The translations under genes and the position numbers were made by a program. The notes below the pieces were generated by a model. The model saw nothing but the letters and a program-made list of their open reading frames with translations, ran no database searches and was not told the DNA's origin. Positions 8,127-17,213 of a stretch of DNA of 64,000 nucleotides are shown one piece after another. Position 1 is the stretch's first letter. Every line of letters begins with the position of its first letter. The stretch spans positions 1,404,213 through 1,468,212 of the forward strand of contig NC_021175.1 of the NCBI RefSeq assembly GCF_000385925.1, given 5' to 3'. This stretch comes from Streptococcus cristatus AS 1.3089 (GTDB lineage Bacteria > Bacillota > Bacilli > Lactobacillales > Streptococcaceae).

Positions 8127-9413
8127 TTAAGCGCGAACAGTCACACTAGTGCCATCTTCTTTATACAAATTGATTAAACCCTCCTTGCGAGCACGGACCA
8201 TATCACCAGGTTGGACTGGCTGTGGAACGGTAATCGTCAGCAATTCCATTGGATTCGGCGCGCGGTCAATCTTATTGCCCTGATTATCATGGAGGTCAGT
8301 AATATAGGTTTCAAAATGGCGGAAACCAGGTCCGTAGAATTCTACCTGATCGCCTTCATGGATAACATTCCGCTGGCGAATGGTCGCAGTTTGCGTCGCC
8401 TCATCATAAGCAACCACTTCAGCTACAAACTTATATTCTGGAATCTTACGGCGGGCTCCGAAAAGCTGCTCATTCTCAGTTGGTGTATGATAGTAAAAAC
8501 CAGTTGCCAGCTCACGTTGGGCTACTTTCCACATTTCATCTACTAGATCTTGCTTAATAGCTTCAAACTTTTCTGGGCTTTCCAAATAGGCGTCCACGGC
8601 TGCTTTGTAGCAGTTAGTTACCGTTGAAACGTAGTGAATAGACTTCATCCGACCTTCGATTTTCAAACTATCGACACCATTTTCAATCATATCAGGAATG
8701 TGGTCAATCATGGACATATCAACAGCTGACATAGAAAATTCTTCTGGAATTTCCCCCTTCAAACTCTTGCGTTCTTGACCGAAAGGCATGTCGTACAAAT
8801 CATATTTCCAGCGACAAGATTGCGAGCATCCACCACGGTTGGCGTCACGCATACTCATGTGATTGGAAAGGGTACAACGGCCAGAGTAAGAAATACACAT
8901 GGCCCCGTGAACGAAAGCTTCAATTTCAACATCGGTACGCTTGCGAATCTCAGCTAGCTCGGCCATAGAAACCTCACGCGCCAAAACGACCCGGGTCAAA
9001 CCAAGATTTTTCCAAAACTCAAGCGTCTCATAGTTGGTGGCACTGGCTTGCGTTGACAAGTGGATCTCCAGGCCAGGTGCTTCTGATGCTGCAATAGCAA
9101 TCAAGGCTGGATCAGAAACAATGACAGCCGCGATTCCAATGTCTCTCAAACGGCGGAACCATTCTCCAGCTCCAGCTTCATTTCCTTCGTGCATGACCAT
9201 ATTGGCCGCTACATAGACCTTGGCACCATGCTCAGCCGCAAATTGGACACCTTCTTCCATTTGCTCAAAAGTGAAGTTCCCCGCACGACTACGCAAACCG
9301 TAGGCTTGACCACCAATAAAAACAGCATCTGCTCCATAGCGAACAGCTACTTTTAACTTTTCTAACGTACCAGCTGGTGACAGCACCTCTGGACGTTTTA
9401 ATTTTTTTGTCAT
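8127..9413 (-). CDS. U32 family peptidase-like protein (TrhP/YrrO type)
   Basis: Cytoplasmic protein of the U32 family. Its best-known members (TrhP/YegQ, YrrN/YrrO) are needed for 5-hydroxyuridine formation at tRNA position 34; others were described as collagenases. The start is placed at 9413, since an AGGAG lies just before this ATG and a TTG six codons earlier would overlap it. The product has 428 residues. The family signature is visible in the middle, from FVHGAMCISYSGRCTLS through RDANRGGCSQSCRW, with the Cys set that binds an iron-sulfur cluster in relatives. A tRNA-modification role is preferred over proteolysis. Confidence 0.88.
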   Translation of the reverse strand: MTKKLKRPEVLSPAGTLEKLKVAVRYGADAVFIGGQAYGLRSRAGNFTFEQMEEGVQFAAEHGAKVYVAANMVMHEGNEAGAGEWFRRLRDIGIAAVIVSDPALIAIAASEAPGLEIHLSTQASATNYETLEFWKNLGLTRVVLAREVSMAELAEIRKRTDVEIEAFVHGAMCISYSGRCTLSNHMSMRDANRGGCSQSCRWKYDLYDMPFGQERKSLKGEIPEEFSMSAVDMSMIDHIPDMIENGVDSLKIEGRMKSIHYVSTVTNCYKAAVDAYLESPEKFEAIKQDLVDEMWKVAQRELATGFYYHTPTENEQLFGARRKIPEYKFVAEVVAYDEATQTATIRQRNVIHEGDQVEFYGPGFRHFETYITDLHDNQGNKIDRAPNPMELLTITVPQPVQPGDMVRARKEGLINLYKEDGTSVTVRA

Positions 9414-9578
9414 CTTTTCTCCTATTTGCAATATAAAAGTATTGATGTTTAACCTTATCTATTTTATAGCAATTTACCGCTAAAAGCAAGATGGAGCCTA
9501 GTTTTTTGACAATTCTAATCTTCTATCCTCATCTCCTTACTAAGTATTTTAGGATATAGGTTTATTATCCAAGAGAGG

Positions 9579-9612
9579 AAAAAAGCCAGAAGTCTCAAAC
9601 TTCTAGCTTTTC
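9579..9612 (-). terminator. terminator of the C69 dipeptidase gene
   Basis: Stem AAAGCTAGAAGT paired with ACTTCTGGCTTT (one G-T pair) and followed by T's on the minus strand, just after the stop at 9622. Confidence 0.8.
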
Positions 9613-9621
9613 TTTCAAAAT

Positions 9622-11328
9622 TTATTCTTCCTCCTTCTTTTTATTAAATTGTTTGTATCCGAAGAATCCAGCAACTAGCACAACCAATACGCCGATGACA
9701 ATCCAAGTAGTTTGATTTGAGCTATCTTTCTTCGTATCGCTAGCTTTATCCGCTGATTTTCCTTTTTCTGCTTCAGCTAGGAGGTTCGCTTTGTTATAGC
9801 CTGTATAGACAAGATCTGCATCTTTACCTTTTTCCTTCTTAATCTTTTCTTCCATCTCTGCTTCGACTGCTTTGATTTCCTTAAAGATTTTTTCTGAGCG
9901 TTCCAAGGCTTCCTTCGTCACTTCTGGTCCAGCTGCTTTGGCTTGTTCATCTGTGTAGTTTGCATATTTGGCATCACGTTCGGTCTGTTCTTTATCCCAT
10001 TCAGCTTCTTTTTCTTTCCATTTTTCTTGGATGCTGTTACCAAAGATTTCTGGATATTTCATAACCATTTGGTCAATATGCCAAACAGTCCAATACCAAG
10101 ATTTTCCGTCATATTTAGTAGAACGGTTCTTGAAAGCTTCGTAAGTATCTTCTACATTACCATAGAATGGTACATATGGTGTGTTGCGACTTTGTGCCAG
10201 ACCCAGCCACATAACACCGCCAAAGGCATTTGGTAGGTTTGGTTTGATTTGATAAACGTGGGCGTCGATTACGTTTTCGTTACCTAGCGCATATTTGTAG
10301 ACATTGCCATCGATCTTCTTACCGACTTCAACTAAGTCATCTGCTTTATATTGTGGCAAAGTTTCAAAACGATCCCGTTGCTCAGCAATTACATCATGAA
10401 CCGTGTATTTCTTATTTGGATCAGTTGGTTCGCGCAAGAGATCAAAAGCTTCATCATCATAATTTACTTTTGCTTGCGGATCCATCCACTTGATACCTGC
10501 ATAGGTCCGTGAACGGTTACGTTCCATGTATTCATCAGGTCCGTAAGATTTAGCAATCATAAAGTTGCCATCTTTGTCGGTCTTATAGTTGTCTGCTTTT
10601 TTAGCTACTTCTTCCACATCTTTAGAAGCAATGACATTTTCCTTATCGTTCAAGTCAACGTGACCAAGATAGTAAGTATTTGCAAAGACAGCATACTTAT
10701 TAGTTGGGAACTTGATAGCTACGTATTGGTGACCAGACAGGATTTCCATGTACCAAAGTTCGTTTTTATCAGCAGTAACGATGATATTTCCTTCTGCAGA
10801 ACCTTTTTCTTCTATAACTTTAGCAACATTTTCAATGACTTCACGAGCTGTTTTAGAACGAGGCAAAGCCAAGTCAACCATAGCTGCTTCTGCTAAACCA
10901 TCTTCTACAAGTGGGTCTTGCTTCAAGACTTTGTCATTTGGAGTTGCAGAAACGGTCGCTGTCATGGAAACGCCAGCTTCATTGAAACCGTGCGCAGCAA
11001 AGTCTCCGTTGCTACCATTGCCACGATCAGAGTCATAAACGGCTGTGTATTTCATTTCACTAGCCAAATGTGGGTAACTAAAGCCATTTGACTCGTCTTC
11101 GAGTTTATCACCTTCTTTATAGGTCTTAGCTGGTACAACCACATAGTTTTTGTTGTGCCGACCACCGTCAGGTGCATATGGATAGTCCTCTGTCCGACCG
11201 AATAGAGTAGAGCCATCTGCTGTCAAGTCTTTACCGACAATAAAAGCAGAACACGCTTGTGCCACATGAACAGGCAATAGAACAACTAACATTGCAAGGA
11301 ACATTAGTCTGAGCAGTATTTTCTTCAT
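9622..11328 (-). CDS. membrane-anchored C69 family dipeptidase
   Basis: Surface peptidase of the N-terminal-nucleophile type, 568 residues. A signal peptide of about 25 residues ends AQA, and the next residue, Cys26 in CSAFIVGKDLTADGS, is the expected catalytic nucleophile exposed by cleavage. The middle is the usual C69 body. The C-terminal 110 residues add a charged Lys/Glu-rich segment, a Ser/Asp/Lys linker and a membrane span (TWIVIGVLVVLVAGFFGY) with a basic tail, anchoring it outside the cell. A CcpA-type cre overlaps the promoter, so it is probably repressed on good sugars and used for peptide scavenging. Confidence 0.9.
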   Translation of the reverse strand: MKKILLRLMFLAMLVVLLPVHVAQACSAFIVGKDLTADGSTLFGRTEDYPYAPDGGRHNKNYVVVPAKTYKEGDKLEDESNGFSYPHLASEMKYTAVYDSDRGNGSNGDFAAHGFNEAGVSMTATVSATPNDKVLKQDPLVEDGLAEAAMVDLALPRSKTAREVIENVAKVIEEKGSAEGNIIVTADKNELWYMEILSGHQYVAIKFPTNKYAVFANTYYLGHVDLNDKENVIASKDVEEVAKKADNYKTDKDGNFMIAKSYGPDEYMERNRSRTYAGIKWMDPQAKVNYDDEAFDLLREPTDPNKKYTVHDVIAEQRDRFETLPQYKADDLVEVGKKIDGNVYKYALGNENVIDAHVYQIKPNLPNAFGGVMWLGLAQSRNTPYVPFYGNVEDTYEAFKNRSTKYDGKSWYWTVWHIDQMVMKYPEIFGNSIQEKWKEKEAEWDKEQTERDAKYANYTDEQAKAAGPEVTKEALERSEKIFKEIKAVEAEMEEKIKKEKGKDADLVYTGYNKANLLAEAEKGKSADKASDTKKDSSNQTTWIVIGVLVVLVAGFFGYKQFNKKKEEE

Positions 11329-11415
11329 AGTCTATCTCCTTTTGACTATCTGCGGGGCTGGAATCAACTCCCAGTCTAAACAACATAAACCGTAATACCT
11401 TAACATTCCTACTTT

Positions 11416-11453
11416 AGTATACTCTCTTTCTAATCTTTTTGCAAGCGTTTACA
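11416..11453 (-). promoter_or_regulatory. promoter and CcpA cre site of the C69 dipeptidase gene
   Basis: On the minus strand TTGCAA and TATACT are 17 bases apart (11439-11444 and 11416-11421). A full match to the cre consensus, TGCAAGCGTTTACA, covers 11440-11453 and overlaps the -35 box, the position for CcpA repression. A leader of about 80 bases follows before the ATG. Confidence 0.75.
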
Positions 11454-11521
11454 CAAAATTGTGTATATTTTTTATCTAATCTATATTTCCTCTACTTTTT
11501 TCTCGAATCAGAGCAGATAAA

Positions 11522-11560
11522 CAAAAAATAGCCCCATCATATTTAGAAGAAAGGCTATTA
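11522..11560 (-). terminator. terminator of tehB
   Basis: AATAGCC/GGCTATT stem with a T-run on the minus strand. It also has T's on the other side, so it may work in both directions. The 320-base gap between the dipeptidase and tehB holds only this hairpin and the dipeptidase promoter. Confidence 0.65.
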
Positions 11561-11650
11561 TTTTTATCTTATTAGAAAACATCCTGCTATAAAATATTTA
11601 TAAGCAATTCACTAGAGATTTTGGCAGAGCCGACTTGAGCTTCAAAAAAT

Positions 11651-12514
11651 TTATCTCACTTTTTTAGCCAGCATAGTCGCAAAGCGCAGCTGAATTCGAT
11701 TGCCGTTTTCATCACGGCGATGGAGGTGGCCAGGATTTTCATTGTACTTGACCAGCTCCCAGTCTTTATAATACTCAGCCAGCTCGCCTTCCTTAAAAGT
11801 AAAAGGAAAAGGCACAGAGCATGGGAAGTCTTCTGTATCCATAGCACAGACGATGAGATTGTAGCCACCAAGCGCTGTATGTTCTTGCATATTTCGGATA
11901 ATATCTGGAATCCGCTCCGCCTGCAAGAACATCAGAACAACGGTGGAAACGATCAAATCATAAGTCTGAGTCAGACTAGCTGAGTTGATATCGTAGGTCC
12001 CCACTGGCAGATCCAAATCTTCCTGCTCGACAATGCTACGTAGGATCTCCAAGGCTAGCTCATTCTGATCTACGGCCGTTACTTCAAAGCCCTGCTTAGC
12101 TAGAAAGAGAGCATTGCGGCCTTGACCACAGCCGAGATCTAAGGCCCGTCCTGGTCGGACCGTCTGCATGGCTTCCAAAACCTCTGAGTGCACTGGATTG
12201 CTACCATATTTCTTGGGGAAATAATCCTCAGGCCGACAGTAAAATTCCAAATACCACTCCAAATCATCTGTCAAGGCTTCAACCCGATGCCAAGCTTGGG
12301 GCTGGGCAAAAGGATTGTCCTGACCAGCTTCAAAGATGTGCTCAGCTAGCTCCTCACCTTCCTCTGACATCTCGATAAACTTAAGGCGTCCCTTGAGAAC
12401 AGTGATTTTGCCCCAAGTTCCCTCTTTGGTATTGTGCTTGTTCTTGACCAATTCGGGCATGGTCTCAGCTGTCCACACTGGCATGCGTTTATAAGCTAGC
12501 AATTTTTCTGTCAT
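11651..12514 (-). CDS. tehB: SAM-dependent methyltransferase TehB (tellurite resistance)
   Basis: Cytoplasmic methyltransferase of 287 residues that in relatives methylates tellurite or thiopurines. Domains in order: an N-terminal DUF1971/cupin-like domain of about 90 residues (KRMPVWTAETMPELVKNKHN), then the Rossmann methyltransferase with SAM motif LDLGCGQGRN around residue 131 and a further motif at VTAVDQNE. This long two-domain form is the usual Gram-positive and Haemophilus arrangement. No tehA lies next to it. Normal substrates in streptococci are unknown. Confidence 0.88.
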   Translation of the reverse strand: MTEKLLAYKRMPVWTAETMPELVKNKHNTKEGTWGKITVLKGRLKFIEMSEEGEELAEHIFEAGQDNPFAQPQAWHRVEALTDDLEWYLEFYCRPEDYFPKKYGSNPVHSEVLEAMQTVRPGRALDLGCGQGRNALFLAKQGFEVTAVDQNELALEILRSIVEQEDLDLPVGTYDINSASLTQTYDLIVSTVVLMFLQAERIPDIIRNMQEHTALGGYNLIVCAMDTEDFPCSVPFPFTFKEGELAEYYKDWELVKYNENPGHLHRRDENGNRIQLRFATMLAKKVR

Positions 12515-12681
12515 AAAAAATCCTTTCTCTGAAAGCCAAATTTCAAAATTTTAACTGTCTTTATCATACTCGAAAAAGCCAGACTTGACAAGTGGCAAAG
12601 TGGTCAGAACTTTTCTGTTTAGTAAATTTGAAAATAAACAATTTAAGACAGCTACTGTAGATGAAAATCACTAATATAAAA

Positions 12682-12787
12682 CTAAAAAGACCGGTCGCCC
12701 GGCCTTTCATCTTGTATTAAAGTTCTTCATCTGCCTTGTCATGTCGCAGTTTTGCTCACGGCGTTTGATGGGCTCGCGCCTGTCTAC
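12682..12787 (-). pseudogene. duplicated 3' end of smpB with its terminator
   Basis: About 105 bases closely match the end of smpB (13898-14002) in the same orientation, with roughly a dozen differences. The remnant reads [20 protein letters not shown] and then TGA at 12707, against [20 protein letters not shown] in smpB. It is followed by a terminator hairpin of the same shape (GGCCGG, GCGA loop, CCGGTC; smpB copy GACTGG, GCGA, CCGGTC). Upstream of the homology nothing of smpB remains. It sits directly after the frameshifted gene at 12790 and looks like one half of an integration-type direct repeat. Confidence 0.8.
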
Positions 12788-12789
12788 TT

Positions 12790-13769
12790 TTAATTATGGT
12801 AGGAATAATTCGTTTCAATTTTATTCCATTCTGATCGTTGTTTTTGAACCCAGGCTTGATATTCTGCATAGGTTGTGAGTGGGGTATCAGAAACCTGACC
12901 CTTAGTATCTATACCATAAATCGTCAGTTTCTCTTCTCCCTTAGGAGCCATCCAGTACAAAACTTTGTCAAACCATTCCTCTGGGGTCACGTATTCTTCT
13001 TGAGGATTAAGAATCCAACCTTCTTCAGTTATTTTTTTCTCAATTTCAGGATATTCCTCAAAGAGATTGATGTTAGTATCAATAACTTTTCCTTCTGCTT
13101 TAAAATCACTATAAATACTGATGAGGTGATCCACTAAGTACCCCTTATCTTTTGCATACTGATCCAGTGTCGTATAATAAAAGTAAGGACCCGCTTCATA
13201 GATATCTGAACGCTCTTGATACTCTCCTTCTACTTTTCCACTATCAATGTTTAAAACAAAGGTTTTCATATCACCTTGATTATCTTTGACTTCTATATTG
13301 ATGGTGCTTTTAGGATTATTACGATAGGTGAAGATTCTGAAAGCAATCGGAAAAAAACTGGCGTCATAGTCTTCGACTACTTTGTTTAGATCCACTTCTT
13401 TATCGGCTAAATCTTCTGTTCTATAGTCATAAAGACGGATCTTCCAATAATCTGATTTGGGCCTGTTTTTTCTATCGGTTAAATCAACTCCGCCTTTGTT
13501 TGTCATCACTTTCCGCTCGGTTGTATAAAGATAGACACCACCCCCAGGTCTCGCTTTGGAATCGGTGTTTAATAAGACGAATTTTCGTTGATTCCCGAAA
13601 AATATACGTTTTCTTTTACAGAATGGTATTCTTCAATAGAATATTCGACTTTTTCAGGTTCTTTAAATAATTGTTGGAACCCAACAGTACCTACTATAAT
13701 AAAAGGGATAAGAATTAGACTAGCTAACACAAATTGAAAAGCACGCTTATTTTTTAATATCTTCCTCAT
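12790..13769 (-). pseudogene. membrane-anchored protein of unknown function, frameshifted
   Basis: The first part starts at an ATG at 13769 (AGGAGGA ten bases upstream) and gives a basic N-terminus and one membrane span at about residues 8-30, then stops at 13569. The rest is one frame over and can be read as FGNQRKFVLLNTDSKARPGG running into the 239-residue remainder. Adding one T to the T5 run at complement 13598-13602 restores a single protein of about 320 residues. I recognise no family. The outer part is rich in Asp, Glu, Tyr and Lys. It lies between two smpB 3' ends, suggesting it was acquired. A sequencing error in the T-run is the alternative to true inactivation. Confidence 0.7.
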
Positions 13770-13897
13770 CGTATCAGTTTCCTCCTGCACCTACTCCAGT
13801 TACGTATTTCTTGCTTCTTCATTTTCTTCTCCTTTTCTCAATCATCCTGAGACCTGTTCCCTCCCATTATACCATAAATCAATTGACAGAGTTAAAT

Positions 13898-14002
13898 GCT
13901 AAAAAAGACCGGTCGCCCAGTCTTTCATCTTGTATTAAAGTTTTTCATCTGTCTTGCTATGTCACGGTTTTGCTCGCGGCGTTTGATAGACTCGCGCTTG
14001 TC
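13898..14002. repeat. direct repeat partner of 12682-12784 (3' end of smpB)
   Basis: Same orientation and same gene segment as the remnant 1.2 kb away. The pair flanks the frameshifted membrane-protein gene in the manner of attachment-site halves. Confidence 0.7.
13901..13924 (-). terminator. terminator of the rpmG-secG-rnr-smpB unit
   Basis: GACTGG-GCGA-CCGGTC followed by six T's on the minus strand, immediately after the smpB stop. Confidence 0.8.
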
Positions 14003-14392
14003 GTAGTCGTGCTTCCCTTTAGCTAGGCCCAGGAGCAGCTTAGCATAGCCATCCTTGAGATAGACCTTGAGCGGCACCAGCGTCATCCCAGTTCCCTTGG
14101 TCTCCTGCTCCAGCCTTTGGATCTGCTTCTTATGCAGCAGCAGCTTTCTGCGGCGCTCAGGTTCTTGGTTCCAGATATTGCCCTCTTCATAAGGGGCGAT
14201 ATGGACATTGCTGAGCCAGGCCTCACCGTTCTTGATCTGGGCAAAGCCGTCTTTGAGATTGATACGGGCAGCACGGACACTCTTGATCTCCGTCCCTGTC
14301 AGCACCATGCCGGCCTCGATGGTATCTACGATGGTGTAGTCGTGTCTGGCCTTTTTATTTTGCGCGACGACCTTTCCTTCTCCCTTTGCCAT
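13925..14392 (-). CDS. smpB: SsrA-binding protein SmpB
   Basis: Binds tmRNA and brings it to stalled ribosomes for trans-translation. It has 155 residues, normal. Seen directly: N-terminal [19 protein letters not shown], core [21 protein letters not shown], and the basic tail [18 protein letters not shown] that enters the decoding channel. The start lies 38 bases inside the end of rnr, in another frame, so the two are coupled. RNase R degrades the mRNA freed by trans-translation, which explains the pairing. Its 3' end is duplicated downstream. Confidence 0.97.
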   Translation of the reverse strand: MAKGEGKVVAQNKKARHDYTIVDTIEAGMVLTGTEIKSVRAARINLKDGFAQIKNGEAWLSNVHIAPYEEGNIWNQEPERRRKLLLHKKQIQRLEQETKGTGMTLVPLKVYLKDGYAKLLLGLAKGKHDYDKRESIKRREQNRDIARQMKNFNTR

Positions 14393-16706
14393 GCTTGGCT
14401 CCTTTCTTGACTAGTTCCTTGTAAAATGCCTTCTGGCTCTTGCCTTTCTTGGACTTCTTGTCTTTCTTATCTCTGTAGCCTTTTTCTTTTTTGGAAGAAT
14501 GGCTGCGCTTGTCATCCTCACGGCGTCTATTTCTACCTGACTTGCCTCTGCCAGTCTTGCTGGTCTTGTCTACTAGGTCAAATTCACTTGGCAGGTATTC
14601 AAAGTCAATCTCGCCCGTAGCCTTATCCGCTCGGACCAGCTTGATCCGAATCTGCTGACCGACCTTAAAGACCACACCAGACTTTTCTCCTTGCAGAGTC
14701 ATAGTCCGCTCATTGTAGCTGTAAAATTCTGGCAAGTTGGTGACATGAATCAAGCCCTCGACCGTATTAGGCAGTTCGACGAAGAGTCCAAACTTGACCA
14801 CACTTGAAACCACGCCGTCAAACTCTTCCCCAACAAATTCTTCCATATACTCAGCCTTCTTCATGGCTTCGACTTCACGCTCGGCCTCGATAGCTCGACG
14901 CTCTCGGCTGGAAGACTGACTGGCAATCTCTGGAATCACTTGTTCAAAATGCTCTGCTATTTCCTTAGACTTGCCATAATCCCGTACCATCCGGTGAACT
15001 AGAAGGTCTGGATAGCGGCGAATCGGACTGGTGAAGTGGGTATAAAACTCCGCTGCCAAACCATAGTGGCCGTGATTGTGCTCAGAATAGCGAGCCTGCT
15101 GCATGGAGCGCAGAAGCATCATGGACAGAACATCCTCATAAGGCTGGTCTTTGACCGCCTCCATAATATCTTGCAGAACTTGCTGACTCATAGAGCTAGC
15201 CGTCCCGTATATCCGAATCCCAAAGCTAGAGGCATAGTCGATAAACTTCTGCACCTTCTCCGCCTTAGGCTCCTCGTGGATCCGATAGATGAAAGGCAGA
15301 TTTAACTTAGCAAAATGCTCGGCCACCGTCTCATTCGCCACCAGCATAAAGGACTCAATCATGCGCTCAGCAATCCCCCGCTGACGCAGGACAATATCCA
15401 CTGGCCGGCCTTCCTTGTTGACGATGATTTTAGCTTCATTGGTGTCAAAGTTGAGCGCACCGCGTTTAAATCGCATGCTTTCCAGAATCTCATGCAGACG
15501 CACCATGCTGTCAATACTAGGCACAATATCCTTGAACTGCTCAACTTTTTCCTGATCACCTGCGATGATGTCGTTGACATCGCTATAAGTCATGCGAAAG
15601 GTCGTTTTAATGATAGACTGGGTGATGGTATGCTTGACCACGCGCCCCTTGGCATCAATCTCCATAATAGCCGACTGGGTCAGTCGGTCCACATTGGGAT
15701 TGAGGGAGCAGATACCATTGGACAGGCGCTCCGGCAGCATAGGCACCACGCGGTCGGTCACATAGACTGAGGTTGCTCGATTGAGGGCTTCCTTGTCCAG
15801 CTCAGAGCCTTCTTTGACATAGTAGGACACATCTGCGATATGGACGCCTAGCTCAAAGTTACCATTTTTCAAGTGCTTGATATGGACAGCATCGTCCAAG
15901 TCTTTGGCATCCGCTCCATCGATGGTGAAGGTAATCTCTTCACGCAGGTCCAAACGTCCTTCCAAATCACTTTCTGTCGGTGCATCTGGAACTCGCTTGG
16001 CTTCTTCCAAGACCTTTTCTGGAAATTCGGAGACAATATCCATCGACTCTAGCACTTCCAGTACATCAATACCTGGATCGTTTACATGACCAACCACATC
16101 GACCAGACTGGCCACAAAGAAATCGTGTTTCTTGGTCGGATATTTGTCAATAGCGACCTTGAGCACCTCTGTGCCGTCCAAAACCATGGCTGGTTTTTTG
16201 ACATAAATAGGCTGACGGATTTTCTGATTTTTCGAGCGGATATAGCCCGCATACTTGGGCTTTTCCTCATCTAACACCAGCTGGCCAACCGCTGACGTCA
16301 GGCTGTGCTCCAAAATATCAATAATCTTAGCTTCAGCTGATGTTCCCTTGATACGATCTGCTACCTTGGTAATGACCACTTCCACCGTATCGCCATCAAT
16401 AGCATGATTGACATCATTACGGCTGACAAAAAGATCATCCTCTTCTTCATTCAGGGTGACAAAGCCAAAGCCATTCTTGTGGGCATGAAAAACACCCTTG
16501 AGCGTCAGACGCTCCTGCTTTTTCTTCTCATAAAGCTCAATCCGCCCCTTGTCATCAAAGCGAAGCTGATGCTTTCTTTCCATCTGGGAGATGGTCTTGA
16601 CCAAGCTACTAAAGTCCTTGGAAGACTCTTTCCCCAAAGCAGCTGCCAGCTCATGTACGCTAGCCTGCTGCTTTTCTTTTAAATATTCTATAATTTCTTC
16701 TTTCAT
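14355..16706 (-). CDS. rnr: ribonuclease R
   Basis: 3'-to-5' exoribonuclease able to pass through RNA structure, 783 residues. Domains in order: N-terminal helix-turn-helix at about 1-60, cold-shock domains at about 65-215, the RNB catalytic domain from about 245 to 580 with [13 protein letters not shown] carrying the metal-binding Asp residues, an S1 domain at about 630-715, and a long Lys/Arg/Ser-rich tail that helps unwinding and ribosome contact. It sits in the usual streptococcal order after secG and overlaps smpB. Confidence 0.97.
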   Translation of the reverse strand: MKEEIIEYLKEKQQASVHELAAALGKESSKDFSSLVKTISQMERKHQLRFDDKGRIELYEKKKQERLTLKGVFHAHKNGFGFVTLNEEEDDLFVSRNDVNHAIDGDTVEVVITKVADRIKGTSAEAKIIDILEHSLTSAVGQLVLDEEKPKYAGYIRSKNQKIRQPIYVKKPAMVLDGTEVLKVAIDKYPTKKHDFFVASLVDVVGHVNDPGIDVLEVLESMDIVSEFPEKVLEEAKRVPDAPTESDLEGRLDLREEITFTIDGADAKDLDDAVHIKHLKNGNFELGVHIADVSYYVKEGSELDKEALNRATSVYVTDRVVPMLPERLSNGICSLNPNVDRLTQSAIMEIDAKGRVVKHTITQSIIKTTFRMTYSDVNDIIAGDQEKVEQFKDIVPSIDSMVRLHEILESMRFKRGALNFDTNEAKIIVNKEGRPVDIVLRQRGIAERMIESFMLVANETVAEHFAKLNLPFIYRIHEEPKAEKVQKFIDYASSFGIRIYGTASSMSQQVLQDIMEAVKDQPYEDVLSMMLLRSMQQARYSEHNHGHYGLAAEFYTHFTSPIRRYPDLLVHRMVRDYGKSKEIAEHFEQVIPEIASQSSSRERRAIEAEREVEAMKKAEYMEEFVGEEFDGVVSSVVKFGLFVELPNTVEGLIHVTNLPEFYSYNERTMTLQGEKSGVVFKVGQQIRIKLVRADKATGEIDFEYLPSEFDLVDKTSKTGRGKSGRNRRREDDKRSHSSKKEKGYRDKKDKKSKKGKSQKAFYKELVKKGAKHGKGRRKGRRAK

Positions 16707-16789
16707 ACTTTCTTTCTATACTATGAGGGGTTCTTGATATTCCCCCTTTTAAACTTTAAAAAAAGGCCAAGACATAGTCAGAGCCCATT

Positions 16790-17023
16790 TTATTTACTAG
16801 ATAATACTGCCAAAATCAAGGCAATCAGCAACCAGACAAAGATTAAAAATCCGGTCAGACGCTGCATCACAGCTTCAAATCCACGTGCTTTAGACCGCTC
16901 AAAAAGGTCGTTGGCACTAGAATCAAACACGTTACTAGATTGGTTTTTGGTTGGTTGCATAAAAATAGCAATGACGATAAATCCTGATAAAATGATTAAA
17001 ATATTTAATAATAGGCTATACAT
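16790..17023 (-). CDS. secG: preprotein translocase subunit SecG
   Basis: Small accessory subunit of SecYEG, 77 residues. Two membrane spans are visible at about 4-20 and 55-75, joined by a polar loop with ARGFEAVMQRLT before the second span, as in other Gram-positive SecG proteins. It lies between rpmG and rnr, the standard neighbourhood. Confidence 0.92.
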   Translation of the reverse strand: MYSLLLNILIILSGFIVIAIFMQPTKNQSSNVFDSSANDLFERSKARGFEAVMQRLTGFLIFVWLLIALILAVLSSK

Positions 17024-17063
17024 AAATAAAACTCCTTAAATCCTTTCTATTTTACCATAAAAT

Positions 17064-17213
17064 CTACTTAGATTCAAGATGTAAGGTTACTTTTCTTTCC
17101 TTGGGACAGTACTTCAATACCTCAATCTTGTCAGGATGAGTTTTACTATTCTTACTGGTCAGGTAGTTCTGACTGCCACAACTGGAACATTTCAAATGAA
17201 TTTTAACGCGCAC
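17064..17213 (-). CDS. rpmG: ribosomal protein bL33
   Basis: 49-residue large-subunit protein. The start is taken as the GTG at 17213, which gives [22 protein letters not shown] and normal L33 length; an AAGGA lies upstream. The first CxxC pair is present (CSSC), but only one Cys follows (KYCP), so the zinc ribbon is partly lost. This suggests a zinc-independent or hybrid paralogue useful under zinc shortage. The GTG shares a base with the pmrA stop codon, so translation is coupled. Confidence 0.88.
   Translation of the reverse strand: MRVKIHLKCSSCGSQNYLTSKNSKTHPDKIEVLKYCPKERKVTLHLESK

Noticed and set aside
9413..9431. TTG start for the U32 protein at 9431
   Set aside because: The AGGAG for the ATG at 9413 lies within the extra codons.
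15036..16682. Several plus-strand frames opposite rnr
   Set aside because: Shadow frames of a long, GC-richer minus-strand gene; no start signals.
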